Part shown: positions 1 to 8,334 of the stretch, in pieces
Numbering within the stretch: position 1 is the stretch's first letter
Layout: each line of letters opens with the position of its first letter
Assembly: GCA_017470985.1 (NCBI GenBank)
Contig: JAFUXA010000009.1
Location: 62,001 to 126,000 of the forward strand
Direction of reading: 5' to 3'
DNA length: 64,000 nt
DNA from: Lachnospiraceae bacterium
GTDB taxonomy: Bacteria; Bacillota; Clostridia; Lachnospirales; Lachnospiraceae
Program-made: the position numbers and the translations under genes
The notes under the pieces: model-generated
Seen by the model: only the letters and a program-made list of their open reading frames with translations
Database searches by the model: none
Told to the model about the DNA's origin: nothing

Positions 1-1
1 T

Positions 2-88
2 TCCAAGGCGGCATTTAAGAGAGCAGTAGGCAGATTGTATAAAGAGCGCAGAATTACTATTAATGATGGAAAGATTCGCAAAAATTAG
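2..88 (+). CDS. C-terminal end of a probable CvfB/YitL-type S1 RNA-binding protein (5' partial)
   Basis: Only the last 28 codons are in the window, ending at TAG 86-88. The peptide reads SKAAFKRAVGRLYKERRITI and then NDGKIRKN. A Ser-Lys-x-x-Phe-Lys-x-Ala-x-Gly-x-Leu-Tyr-Lys pattern followed by a short strand is typical of the winged-helix end of CvfB/YitL proteins, which carry S1 RNA-binding repeats. With so little sequence the family call is an inference; the reading frame itself is clear. ridA follows 75 bases later. Confidence 0.5.
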   Translation, partial: SKAAFKRAVGRLYKERRITINDGKIRKN

Positions 89-163
89 CTAGAATAAATA
101 TGTTATAAATCAAAAGACTCAAATTATTTCAATATTGTAGTTTGAGTAGGAAGTGAGGAAGAA

Positions 164-538
164 ATGAAAAACGTAATTAAAACAGACAAGGCACCGGCAG
201 CAATCGGACCATACTCACAGGCTATTGAGGTAAATGGTATGGTATATACATCCGGAGTTATTCCGGTTGATCCTGCTACAGGTAATATTCCAGAGGGTTC
301 AGTTGCTCAGGCTGATCAGGCTTTTAAAAATATGTCAAATCTTTTGGAAGCTGCAGGTACAAGCATGGCAAATGTTGTAAAGACTACAGTATTTATCAAG
401 GAAATGAATGATTTTGCTGCAATCAATGAAGTATATGCAAAATATTTTCCAGAGCCATATCCAAGTAGAAGCTGCGTGGAAGTGGCTCGTCTTCCAAAGG
501 ATGTAATGCTTGAAATTGAGGTTATTGCTACAAAGTAA
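164..538 (+). CDS. ridA: RidA family 2-iminobutanoate/2-iminopropanoate deaminase
   Basis: 124 aa, the usual length for the family. RidA hydrolyses reactive enamine/imine intermediates released by PLP enzymes such as threonine dehydratase, protecting other PLP enzymes in the cytoplasm. The N-terminal APAAIGPYSQA block, the central TSGVIPVDPATG stretch and the C-terminal PYPSRSCVEVARLP block with the substrate-binding Arg are all present. ATG 164 follows a GAGGAAG ribosome site. A 7-bp inverted repeat (117-123 / 141-147) lies just upstream; its role is unknown. The gene appears monocistronic. Confidence 0.95.
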   Translation: MKNVIKTDKAPAAIGPYSQAIEVNGMVYTSGVIPVDPATGNIPEGSVAQADQAFKNMSNLLEAAGTSMANVVKTTVFIKEMNDFAAINEVYAKYFPEPYPSRSCVEVARLPKDVMLEIEVIATK

Positions 539-577
539 TAACTGAATATTGATTAGAGATATATTGATGGACATAAA

Positions 578-612
578 AATAGCGTAGCAGTATGGGGGGC
601 TGCTACGCTATT
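578..612 (-). terminator. Intrinsic terminator of the yjfB-like gene
   Basis: Perfect 13-bp inverted repeat, 578-590 with 600-612, with a 9-nt loop. Read on the minus strand it is followed by TTTTATGT, so it terminates the leftward gene at 660-860. On the plus strand the hairpin could also limit ridA read-through, but there is no T-tract on that side. Confidence 0.75.
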
Positions 613-659
613 GGTCCAACTATAGGATGTCGTGTCGAGAAAAGCTCGACTCTAGGTAT

Positions 660-860
660 TTATATGGTTAGGTCGATATTTCGACCGATGGAAGGGTTCA
701 CCAGAGTTTCAAGCGAAGGCGATGGTGCTGAATTAATAATCTCAGCCATTCCCTGACTCTGCATCCTCTGGGTATCAAGTGCCTGGTCAAGTACCGCTAC
801 TCCAACGTTTTGTAATGTTTGAGCTTGACTCATATTCATAGATAGTCTTGCGATATCCAT
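660..860 (-). CDS. YjfB-like putative motility protein
   Basis: 66 aa. It opens MDIARLSMNMSQAQ, has a predicted helical middle, and closes with NPSIGRNIDLTI. Those two conserved ends match the short YjfB family (putative motility protein) found in flagellated Firmicutes; the molecular function is unknown. ATG 860 follows a good AGGAGGA site on the minus strand. It is a lone leftward gene between ridA and trxB with its own terminator. No sigma-28 promoter was recognised upstream. Confidence 0.75.
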   Translation of the reverse strand: MDIARLSMNMSQAQTLQNVGVAVLDQALDTQRMQSQGMAEIINSAPSPSLETLVNPSIGRNIDLTI

Positions 861-971
861 AGCCTAATCCTCCTTTCCTCTGATTACATTGTAATTATGA
901 CACGGAGATTAGGACAAAACAAGGACAATAATTTATAAAAATGTTTTTAAATATTATTTCTTAAAATACAT

Positions 972-1000
972 TTGACAAACGGGGGAAAATAGATTATATT
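972..1000 (+). promoter_or_regulatory. Sigma-A promoter of trxB
   Basis: TTGACA at 972-977, exactly 17 bp spacer, TATATT at 995-1000. It lies about 55 bp upstream of the trxB ATG and is one of the best promoters in the window. Confidence 0.85.
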
Positions 1001-1024
1001 GTACACAACTTAATTGTGTGCAAT
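998..1024. promoter_or_regulatory. Operator-like palindrome at the trxB transcription start
   Basis: Arms ATTGTACACAA (998-1008) and TTGTGTGCAAT (1014-1024) pair at 10 of 11 positions around a 5-bp centre. The site overlaps the end of the -10 box and the expected +1, the position where a repressor would block initiation. The TTGT...ACAA flavour resembles MarR/OhrR-type sites, but the cognate protein is not identifiable here. Confidence 0.6.
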
Positions 1025-1055
1025 GTCTTATTTGAGTTTTTAGGAGGCGATATAT

Positions 1056-1958
1056 ATGTATGATGTAACAATAGTTGGAAGCGGTCCTGCTGGAATGGCA
1101 GCAGCAATTTATGCAAAGAGAGCAATGCTTGATACATTGGTAGTTGACAAGACATCTGTCAGTGGTGGTCAGATTTTAAATACTTATGAGGTGGACAATT
1201 ATCCGGGACTTCCAGAGGTTACAGGAATGGATCTTGGTCAGAAGTTCAAGGATCATGCTGTAAAGCTGGGAGCAGAATTTACTAGAAATACAATTACTTC
1301 CATTGAGGATAAGGGTGAATACAAGATTCTCCATGGTAAGAAAGGCGATATTGAAACCAAGACAGTTATCCTGGCTATGGGAGCTAGCAATCGTAGACTT
1401 GGAGTTCCTGGTGAGGATGAGTTGGTTGGAATGGGCGTATCATACTGCGCTACCTGTGACGGTGCATTCTACAAGGACAAGGTTGTAGTTGTTGTCGGTG
1501 GTGGAGATGTGGCACTTGAGGATGCTATCTATCTGGCAAGAGGATGCAGCAAAGTATATCTGGTACATAGAAGAGATGAGTTCAGAGGCGCCAAGGTTTT
1601 GGCTGATGAAGTGAGAAATACAGCCAACATTGAGTTGGTTCTTGACTCTGTAGTAGATAGAATTGTAGGAACCAATGGCGTAGAGTCAGTTGAAGTATCC
1701 AATGTGAAGACTGGCGAGAAGAGAACTCTTGATGTACAGGGTGCATTTATTGCAGTTGGTACACTTCCTCAGACTGATAAGATTGAGGGACTTCCTGATA
1801 TGGATGAGAGAGGTTATATTATTGCTGGTGAAGATGGAGTTACAAGCATACCTGGTATATTTGTAGCAGGAGATTGTAGAACCAAGCAGTTGCGTCAGGT
1901 TGTGACTGCAGCATCTGATGGAGCAAATTGTGTTGTTTCAGCAGAGAGATATCTGTAG
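1056..1958 (+). CDS. trxB: Thioredoxin-disulfide reductase
   Basis: 300 aa flavoprotein that transfers electrons from NADPH through FAD and a redox-active disulfide to thioredoxin. FAD-binding GSGPAG is at residues 8-13, the redox CATC at 131-134, the NADPH-binding GGGDVA at 148-153, and the C-terminal FAD motif contains GIFVAGDCR. All catalytic features are intact and the length is normal. It has an AGGAGG ribosome site, a private promoter with an operator-like palindrome, and a terminator at 1983-2019, so it is probably a single-gene, redox-regulated unit. Confidence 0.97.
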   Translation: MYDVTIVGSGPAGMAAAIYAKRAMLDTLVVDKTSVSGGQILNTYEVDNYPGLPEVTGMDLGQKFKDHAVKLGAEFTRNTITSIEDKGEYKILHGKKGDIETKTVILAMGASNRRLGVPGEDELVGMGVSYCATCDGAFYKDKVVVVVGGGDVALEDAIYLARGCSKVYLVHRRDEFRGAKVLADEVRNTANIELVLDSVVDRIVGTNGVESVEVSNVKTGEKRTLDVQGAFIAVGTLPQTDKIEGLPDMDERGYIIAGEDGVTSIPGIFVAGDCRTKQLRQVVTAASDGANCVVSAERYL

Positions 1959-1982
1959 AAAATATAATATATGAATGTGTAC

Positions 1983-2019
1983 AAGGGCGCGGTCTCTATT
2001 GAGGCTGACGCCCTTTTTT
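1983..2019 (+). terminator. Intrinsic terminator of trxB
   Basis: AAGGGCG (1983-1989) pairs with CGCCCTT (2009-2015). Inner pairing GGTCTC/GAGGCT extends the stem, and a run of six T follows. Confidence 0.85.
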
Positions 2020-2064
2020 GCTATAATTCAACTTGAATAATTATGTATAAATTTGGAGGGGAAT

Positions 2065-2514
2065 ATGTTCGGAAACGAAAAATTAAAGAAATTGGTTACA
2101 AACCTATGCTATCTATTGGAATTAATAGCTGCTATTTTCGTATTGGCAGGAATCATTATTTCCATAATTGGTTTGGTACCATGTATTGGAGAATACTGGA
2201 ATAACAGGGCAGAGACAACTGCTTTTATAGATTTCTTGGAGCAGGTGCTTTTTGTTGTAATCGGAGTGGAATTCTTGAAAATGTTGTGTCGTCCAAATTC
2301 GGATAACATTTTGGAGACACTTATATTCCTTGTTGCCAGACATATGATAGTAGTTACAAGTACTACTCCAATGGATGATTTAATATCTACAATCTCTATT
2401 GTTCTGTTGTGTATCATGAGAAGATATCTCAAGGTCGCTAAGGACAAGGAGAAGCGCCATGAGTTAGATGGCAAGAATATGAAGGAAAGTATCAAGACTA
2501 TTATTGGTGGTTGA
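2065..2514 (+). CDS. PsiE-like small membrane protein
   Basis: 149 aa from ATG 2065, chosen over TTG 2053 because GGAGGGG sits 2-9 bases before it. Four hydrophobic segments are visible, at roughly residues 11-40, 60-76, 84-98 and 104-118. The segment VLFVVIGVEFLKMLC...ILETLIFLVARHMIVV resembles the phosphate-starvation-inducible PsiE family, whose biochemical role is unknown. It leads a five-gene rightward run and is followed after 7 bp by an AraC regulator. The family call is tentative. Confidence 0.55.
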   Translation: MFGNEKLKKLVTNLCYLLELIAAIFVLAGIIISIIGLVPCIGEYWNNRAETTAFIDFLEQVLFVVIGVEFLKMLCRPNSDNILETLIFLVARHMIVVTSTTPMDDLISTISIVLLCIMRRYLKVAKDKEKRHELDGKNMKESIKTIIGG

Positions 2515-2521
2515 GTGTAAT

Positions 2522-3502
2522 ATGAAGCAGGAATTGTTGCAAGAACTACGACAAATTACTCCTGAAGAACAGATGTATCTGGATGGTGCGGGATCTGTTG
2601 ATGAAGGTATATATATGGAGCCTAAGTCCAATGTGGTTGACTACAAGAAGCTCATAACCAGTGGCAAGGTTATTGATGTGCGTACTCATACCCGATTTGT
2701 ACATTTTCCGGAGCATACACATAATTATGTGGAGCTGATTTATATGTGCAGTGGTTCCACTAAGCATATAATAAATGGCAATGAGATTGTGTTGAAACAG
2801 GGTGAATTATTATTTCTCAATCAGAATGCTATCCAGGAGATAATGCCGGCAGGAGAAGATGATATTGGAGTGAATCTCATAATCCTGCCAAGCTTCTTCG
2901 ACTATGCACTTACAATGTTAGGTAATGAAGATAATCTTATTCGAGATTTTATAATAGATTGCCTCAAGAGCAAGGACAATAATATAAGTTATCTGCATTT
3001 TAGAGTATCAGATGTATTGCCTGTTCAGAATTTGATGGAAAATCTTATCTGGACAATTCATAATAAACAGAATAATAAGCGCAGTATCAATCAGGCTACA
3101 ATGGGATTGTTGCTATTACAGCTTATGAATTATACAGAATATGTGGATGTGGGTAAGGATAACAGTGGCCAGGAACTTGTTATGTCTGTCTACAAATATG
3201 TGGAGGAGAATTACAGGGATGGGACCTTTACTGATTTGGCGGAGCAGTTGCATTATGATCTCCATTGGCTCAGCAAGACCATCAAGCAATTGACTGGCAA
3301 GAATTATACGGAATTGCTGCAGGAGAAGAGGATGCGTCAGGCTGCTTATCTGCTTAGAACCTCCAAGCTTACAGTTGCGGACATTGCAACAGCAGTTGGA
3401 TATGAAAATATCAGTTATTTTCATAGATTATTTCAGAAAACCTATGGGACTTCGCCTAGAAATTATAGGTTAGATTATTCTACAGAATCAGAGGATTTAT
3501 AA
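2522..3502 (+). CDS. AraC family transcriptional regulator with N-terminal cupin
   Basis: 326 aa from ATG 2522, preferred over TTG 2504 because of GGTGG upstream. Residues about 55-110 form a cupin ligand-binding barrel with the metal/ligand-like HTHNYVEL motif. Residues about 220-320 hold the two AraC helix-turn-helix motifs, ending in the signature IATAVGYENISYFHRLFQK and GTSPRNYR. The ligand is unknown. The gene abuts the next gene exactly (stop at 3500-3502, ATG at 3503), so it probably belongs to the same operon and may control it. Confidence 0.9.
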   Translation: MKQELLQELRQITPEEQMYLDGAGSVDEGIYMEPKSNVVDYKKLITSGKVIDVRTHTRFVHFPEHTHNYVELIYMCSGSTKHIINGNEIVLKQGELLFLNQNAIQEIMPAGEDDIGVNLIILPSFFDYALTMLGNEDNLIRDFIIDCLKSKDNNISYLHFRVSDVLPVQNLMENLIWTIHNKQNNKRSINQATMGLLLLQLMNYTEYVDVGKDNSGQELVMSVYKYVEENYRDGTFTDLAEQLHYDLHWLSKTIKQLTGKNYTELLQEKRMRQAAYLLRTSKLTVADIATAVGYENISYFHRLFQKTYGTSPRNYRLDYSTESEDL

Positions 3503-5020
3503 ATGAGAGAGATAGTGACAGAAATACTATCAGGAGAGAACCTTAGAGCAAATTTAAGTACTTTAAGAGCACATTTGAAAAGTAAAGAAGTGACAGATCA
3601 TCATGAGTGGATTGATATGTTACACCAGTGGGGCACAGAGGAAAATGATTTGATAGATGCTATTATTAAATCATTGGAAAATGTTGATCCCAAAACCAGA
3701 AAAAATGCTGCATTGTTGCTTGGAGATTACAACGAAATATTTGGCGCTGGAGATGATGCGGCCGGTAGAATATGGGCGACTTACAAGACTGACGATACAC
3801 GATTTGTCAAGGCATCTTATATCAAGGCTTTATCACATTTTGATTGCAGTTTATATATGGATGAGCTGAAGGCGGAGCTGGACAAACTTCATTCCATGGA
3901 AATGGGAGCGGAGGAAGTGAAGCATGTGAGAGAACTCAGAGCGGAGATATCCAAGCTTCTAGAGAATTGTCAGTCCCCTAGAGAGGTGAAGCCTATACAG
4001 CCTATCAAGAAGAAACATGTAATAGTTGTGGAGGCTGAGGATTATATCAGCAAAAACATTGCCAAGTATATAGCAGAGACTTTGGGTGAGAAGACCGGTC
4101 TGATTTCCAGAGGGGTGAAAACTTCCACAGACAGGGTTATGACTATTGCGAAACTGCCGTATTATAGAGAGATATGGTTCCTTATTAGATTTAAAACAGG
4201 CAAATCCAATCAGCTGGATCAGTTGGCTGAATCCCTGTGGGATTCGGAACTTATGCCTCTTCTTCAGGAAGCATATGGCAAGGCTGATGAATATACATTT
4301 AAAATAGAAAATACTGATGATTTGCTTTCCAAGAATGCCAAGATGATAGGAATGGCCATTGAGGAGGAGAGCAAATATAAGCTGAAGAATGTAATAACTA
4401 ATCCTGATATATATATTAAGTTATATAAGAAGAAGGATGGTGGATATGCAGTTTACGGTAGATTGCCGGGACTTGGGGCAGATAGATTTGAATATATGCA
4501 TGAGAATCTGCCTACATCCATGTCACCGGTGGTGGCGGCACAGATGGCGGAGCTTATCAGGCCATACACCTCAGAGGGGGCACAGATAATTGATCCTTTC
4601 TGTGGAACTTCAGCTTTGCTTCTTGCTAGAACAATGGGCAAGAAACCGAAATATGTATATGGTATAGATAAATATGGCCAGGCCATTGATATTGCCAGGG
4701 AAAATGCCGCGGCAGCAGGGGCTGATATATATTTTATAAACAGGGATTTCTTCGATTTTACAACAGATTATATGATGGATGAAATCATAACTGAATTTCC
4801 GAGAATGGAGAATCAGGATAGAAATGAAGTGGATGAATTCTACAGAAATTTCTTCAAGAAAGCCATAGAGATAACAGACGCGGGGGCTATGTTATTCCTG
4901 TTGACTCAGGAGGAGAATCTAATCAAGAAGCAGGTTAGACTGAATGCCGGCCTGGAGTTGGTTAGACAGATTCCTATGAGGGGACACGATCAGATATATA
5001 TTTTGAAAAGGCGAGGGTAG
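3503..5020 (+). CDS. HEAT-like repeat protein fused to a TRM11/UPF0020-like methyltransferase domain
   Basis: 505 aa. Residues 1-155 are helical and HEAT-like (VDPKTRKNAALLLGDYNEIF; VKASYIKALSHF). Residues about 172-330 form a middle region resembling the N-terminal part of tRNA/rRNA methyltransferases. A Rossmann SAM-binding domain follows: DPFCGT at 364-369 (motif I) and GID at 387-389. Where the (N/D)PP(Y/F) catalytic loop of N-methyltransferases is expected, the sequence reads ITEFPR (429-434). A nucleic-acid methyltransferase role is inferred; substrate and activity are unknown. The start is directly adjacent to the AraC stop, and the next gene begins 2 bp after its own stop. Confidence 0.75.
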   Translation: MREIVTEILSGENLRANLSTLRAHLKSKEVTDHHEWIDMLHQWGTEENDLIDAIIKSLENVDPKTRKNAALLLGDYNEIFGAGDDAAGRIWATYKTDDTRFVKASYIKALSHFDCSLYMDELKAELDKLHSMEMGAEEVKHVRELRAEISKLLENCQSPREVKPIQPIKKKHVIVVEAEDYISKNIAKYIAETLGEKTGLISRGVKTSTDRVMTIAKLPYYREIWFLIRFKTGKSNQLDQLAESLWDSELMPLLQEAYGKADEYTFKIENTDDLLSKNAKMIGMAIEEESKYKLKNVITNPDIYIKLYKKKDGGYAVYGRLPGLGADRFEYMHENLPTSMSPVVAAQMAELIRPYTSEGAQIIDPFCGTSALLLARTMGKKPKYVYGIDKYGQAIDIARENAAAAGADIYFINRDFFDFTTDYMMDEIITEFPRMENQDRNEVDEFYRNFFKKAIEITDAGAMLFLLTQEENLIKKQVRLNAGLELVRQIPMRGHDQIYILKRRG

Positions 5021-5022
5021 TT

Positions 5023-7638
5023 ATGTTTGTTGAAGAGGAAATAGTTGAACTTCAAAAATTGCAGGACGCATTTTGTAAAGTGGGTCATGTATATAGCGTA
5101 TTAGTGGATACAACATTGCAGACTATTACCAAATTCTCTGGTGGCGTTGAAGCTGAGAGATATATTGACGATTTGATGGACTTAGATGCTAAGCGTTCTT
5201 TTCTTTCTCAGTTTTCTGATGTGGATGGGGAAAATGTGATTGCTTATGTTACAGCTGCCAAATACCTCATGGTGCGTGGTGTGGCTCTTCGAGATGGCAA
5301 TTCCAGATTAAAGGGTGTATGGATTATATATGCTATTGACATGGATAAACTTACAGAAGATGATATGGCACCTGGTTTTATGGAATGTATCAATGAGGCA
5401 CAGCTGGATGCCACTGTTGGTTTGGTGGAAAATGTTGCCGCTCAATTGTACCGTGAGAACATGGACAAAACCAGACTTTTAGATCAGCTGGAGATGAGTC
5501 ATCTCAACGAGGTGCATAATGCCTCAAGACTTCAGAAGAGCGAGGTTATGACAGAGATTCTGAAGGAGATGGAGGCAGAGGATTCATTTGCCAAAATAGC
5601 TGAGCAGATATTGGAAAGCGCCGGTATGTATCTGGAAGTGTCGGAGTGTGCGCTTCTGAAAGTGGAAGCTGATGATGATCATGTGGATATGTTATGTGAA
5701 TGGTCTGATACTGAAGAACATGGATGGATTAGAGATTTTGGTGTGAAGACCAAGGCTGATTTTCCATTTATGACGGGCAGACCTTATACTATTTCCGGCG
5801 ATACTATGATACCTGAGAACTTTGCTGATTATTTCAAGGAAAATGCTCTTGCAGCCGGTATATATCTGCCTATTACTTTAGGGGATAAGCTGGCTATGTA
5901 TATAATGTTCCAGATGTGTGGCAAGGCCAGAAAGTGGACCGTTGATGAATTGACATTTGCCAATGATGTGAAGAGAGTTATACAGATGACTCTCACCAAG
6001 CATGTGACCAAGAATTCTCTGGCTAGTTCGTATAATGCTTTGGAGCAGATTTTGGAACATATAGGTTGCGCAGTTTCTGTATATGATTTGGATAAGCATT
6101 GCGTATTATATTCCAATGAGAATTATGAGGGCTTGCGCATAACTGAGCAGGATAGAATAGAACTTGTGGATGATCTCATGCATCCGGAGAGGGATTCGGA
6201 AGGTGGTCATGAATTCTATGCTAAGCAGAGTGAGAAATGGCTTGAGATAAGTTTCTCTTATATCAATTGGGTGGATGGCCGAAAGGTGTGTCTGGCTACC
6301 ATTTATGATTTGACAAGAACCAAGCAATATCAGAAAGAGATTGAGAAACGCGCCGGTGAGGATTACCTGACTGGTCTCTATAACAGATTGAGATGTGAAG
6401 AAGACCTGGAGAAGATGATTCATGCAACTGTTCGATCTGTAGATGAGAGCGCTTTGCTATATATTGATTTGGATGATTTCGATCATATCAACGATGCTAT
6501 CGGACATCAGAATGGTGATTTGCTTCTCAAGAGTGTGGCAGAAGCATTGAATCACATTGAAGGTGTGGCTGGTCACTGTTATAGAATCGGTGGAGACGAG
6601 TTCGTGGTTTTGGTATCCAACAGAAACTTCGGTCGTCTGGAAAATATTATAGATAATATTAAAAATGTATTTGCCAAGCCATGGTATCTAGGTGGCAAGG
6701 ATTACTACTGTACCATGAGTATGGGCGTGGTTATTATGCCAAAGGATGGTGTTACTGTAGATACATTGATGCAAAGGGCAGATATTGCTCTGCACTGGGC
6801 CAAGAATCAGGGCAAGAACAGAGTGGAATATTATAACAGCAATCAGGCTTCAAATACCAGCGAGAGACTGGATTTGGAGAGAGCTATGAGATCTGCTGTG
6901 GAAGATGGTTGCAAAGAATTTGAGGTATATTATCAGCCTCTTATGGATATTACCAATGATGGGGAGAGATGTTGTGGAGCTGAGGCTTTGCTTCGCTGGA
7001 ATTCTAAGAGTCTGGGTATGGTTATGCCGGATAAATTCATTCCGCTGGCAGAGTATCTGGGCCTGATAAATGAAATTGGTTCCCATGTGCTTCATGAGGC
7101 AGCGGCGAGATGTAAGTACTGGAATGATTTCGGCCATCCTGAGTACAAGGTAAATGTAAATCTGTCTGTGGTGCAGTTGGTTCAGACTGATATTGTGGAT
7201 GTGGTTAGAAAGACTCTGGAGGAGACTAATATCAAACCTTCTAATCTGACTTTGGAAGTAACTGAGAGTCTGGCTGTCAATGATATGGACAAGATGCAGC
7301 AGGTCCTGGGTGAAATCAAAGCTCTGGGGGTACATGTGGCTCTGGATGATTTCGGTACAGGCTACTCTTCTTTGAATCATATACGCAGTATGCCGATTGA
7401 TGTTATCAAAATTGATAAATGCTTCGTAGGTGATATTGGTGAGGATAGCTTCGCAGATGCCTTTGTTACTTCTGTATCTCAGTTGGCGGATGCCCTTGAC
7501 TTGAATGTGGTTGTAGAGGGAGTGGAATTGGAAGAGCAGAAAGAAGTTCTTGATGAGATGAATGTTGATATGCTCCAGGGATTCTTCTTTGATAAACCAT
7601 TGACTCAGGAAGAGTTTGAAAGTAAATATTTGATTTAG
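5023..7638 (+). CDS. Bifunctional GGDEF-EAL cyclic-di-GMP protein with GAF/PAS-like sensory regions
   Basis: 871 aa, no membrane segment, so cytoplasmic. Order: N-terminal region of unknown fold (1-150), short coiled coil (about 150-180), GAF-like segment (about 185-325), PAS-like segment (about 340-430), GGDEF domain (about 445-605) and EAL domain (about 615-871). GGDEF is intact at 523-527; EAL at 654-656 and DDFGTGYSS at 775-783 are intact, so both synthesis and hydrolysis of c-di-GMP are possible. No RxxD inhibitory site precedes GGDEF. The terminal motif reads QGFFFDKP instead of the more usual QGYYFSKP. It is co-transcribed with the AraC and methyltransferase genes. Confidence 0.93.
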   Translation: MFVEEEIVELQKLQDAFCKVGHVYSVLVDTTLQTITKFSGGVEAERYIDDLMDLDAKRSFLSQFSDVDGENVIAYVTAAKYLMVRGVALRDGNSRLKGVWIIYAIDMDKLTEDDMAPGFMECINEAQLDATVGLVENVAAQLYRENMDKTRLLDQLEMSHLNEVHNASRLQKSEVMTEILKEMEAEDSFAKIAEQILESAGMYLEVSECALLKVEADDDHVDMLCEWSDTEEHGWIRDFGVKTKADFPFMTGRPYTISGDTMIPENFADYFKENALAAGIYLPITLGDKLAMYIMFQMCGKARKWTVDELTFANDVKRVIQMTLTKHVTKNSLASSYNALEQILEHIGCAVSVYDLDKHCVLYSNENYEGLRITEQDRIELVDDLMHPERDSEGGHEFYAKQSEKWLEISFSYINWVDGRKVCLATIYDLTRTKQYQKEIEKRAGEDYLTGLYNRLRCEEDLEKMIHATVRSVDESALLYIDLDDFDHINDAIGHQNGDLLLKSVAEALNHIEGVAGHCYRIGGDEFVVLVSNRNFGRLENIIDNIKNVFAKPWYLGGKDYYCTMSMGVVIMPKDGVTVDTLMQRADIALHWAKNQGKNRVEYYNSNQASNTSERLDLERAMRSAVEDGCKEFEVYYQPLMDITNDGERCCGAEALLRWNSKSLGMVMPDKFIPLAEYLGLINEIGSHVLHEAAARCKYWNDFGHPEYKVNVNLSVVQLVQTDIVDVVRKTLEETNIKPSNLTLEVTESLAVNDMDKMQQVLGEIKALGVHVALDDFGTGYSSLNHIRSMPIDVIKIDKCFVGDIGEDSFADAFVTSVSQLADALDLNVVVEGVELEEQKEVLDEMNVDMLQGFFFDKPLTQEEFESKYLI

Positions 7639-7647
7639 GATGAGATA

Positions 7648-8163
7648 ATGAGAGTACTGGTATTAAGTGATAATCATAGAATTACTTCAACTATATACAA
7701 GGTGATTGACAAGGTTCAGCCTGTTATGATTTACCATTTGGGAGATAGTGAGGGAAGCGTGATGGAGATTGCTGAGCGCACACATTTGCCTATACATGCG
7801 GTGGCTGGTAATTGTGATTTCGGCAGAGAAGCTCTACCCAAGAGCCTGGTTGTCAGCCTTGGTAACAGACAGATATTGCTGACTCATGGACATCTCTATG
7901 GGGTGAAATCCGGATATGAGAGATTGGTATATGAGGCCAGGGAGAGAGGCTGTGACACGGTTATCTATGGTCATACCCATGTTCCGGAGATAGAGGAAGT
8001 GGATGGAATTACAGTTATGAATCCTGGAAGTATCGAGCTGCCAAAGCAGTTTGATATGATGCAATCATTTGGAATAATCAATGTGGATGATAAAGGAAAC
8101 TGTGAGTTTGCAATTAGATATTGGGACGATGGAGAAATCCTATGGCGTCCATATAGAGATTGA
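7648..8163 (+). CDS. YfcE-type metallophosphoesterase
   Basis: 171 aa calcineurin-like phosphoesterase of the MJ0936/YfcE type. Metal ligands are visible in order: D8 and H10 (SDNH), D33 (GDSEG), N55 (GNCD), H80 (THGH), and H109/H111 (YGHTH). Family members hydrolyse phosphodiesters in vitro; the natural substrate is uncertain. It starts 9 bp after the GGDEF-EAL stop and ends the operon at a strong terminator. A link with c-di-GMP breakdown is possible from position only. Confidence 0.9.
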   Translation: MRVLVLSDNHRITSTIYKVIDKVQPVMIYHLGDSEGSVMEIAERTHLPIHAVAGNCDFGREALPKSLVVSLGNRQILLTHGHLYGVKSGYERLVYEARERGCDTVIYGHTHVPEIEEVDGITVMNPGSIELPKQFDMMQSFGIINVDDKGNCEFAIRYWDDGEILWRPYRD

Positions 8164-8180
8164 TTATAAAGCAAAAAAAT

Positions 8181-8212
8181 AAAACTGAGAGAAATATTTC
8201 TCTCAGTTTTTT
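8181..8212. terminator. Bidirectional terminator between yfcE-like gene and tRNA-Leu
   Basis: 15-bp perfect inverted repeat (8181-8195 / 8196-8210) containing ACTGAGAGAAA. T6 follows on the plus strand and TTTTATTTTTTT on the minus strand, so it serves both the rightward operon and the leftward tRNA. Confidence 0.9.
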
Positions 8213-8214
8213 AG

Positions 8215-8298
8215 TGCAGGAAATGGGACTTGAACCCACACGATATTGCTACCACTAGCACCTGAAGCTAGCGCGTCTGCCAATTCCGCCATTCCTGC
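8215..8298 (-). tRNA. tRNA-Leu, anticodon CAG
   Basis: The minus strand folds as a class II tRNA: acceptor GCAGGAA/TTCCTGC, anticodon stem CTAGC/GCTAG with loop TTCAGGT (anticodon CAG), a long variable arm, and T arm GTGGG-TTCAAGT-CCCAT. Discriminator is A. The 3' CCA is not encoded (CTA follows), so it must be added enzymatically. 84 nt. Confidence 0.95.
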
Positions 8299-8334
8299 GC
8301 GCAAATAGTATTTTATAGTTTCTCACTTCATAAG

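Noticed and set aside
6850..7380. Long open frame antisense to the EAL domain (and a similar one at 11010-11633)
   Set aside because: No ribosome site or recognisable motifs; the sense strand encodes well-conserved catalytic domains.
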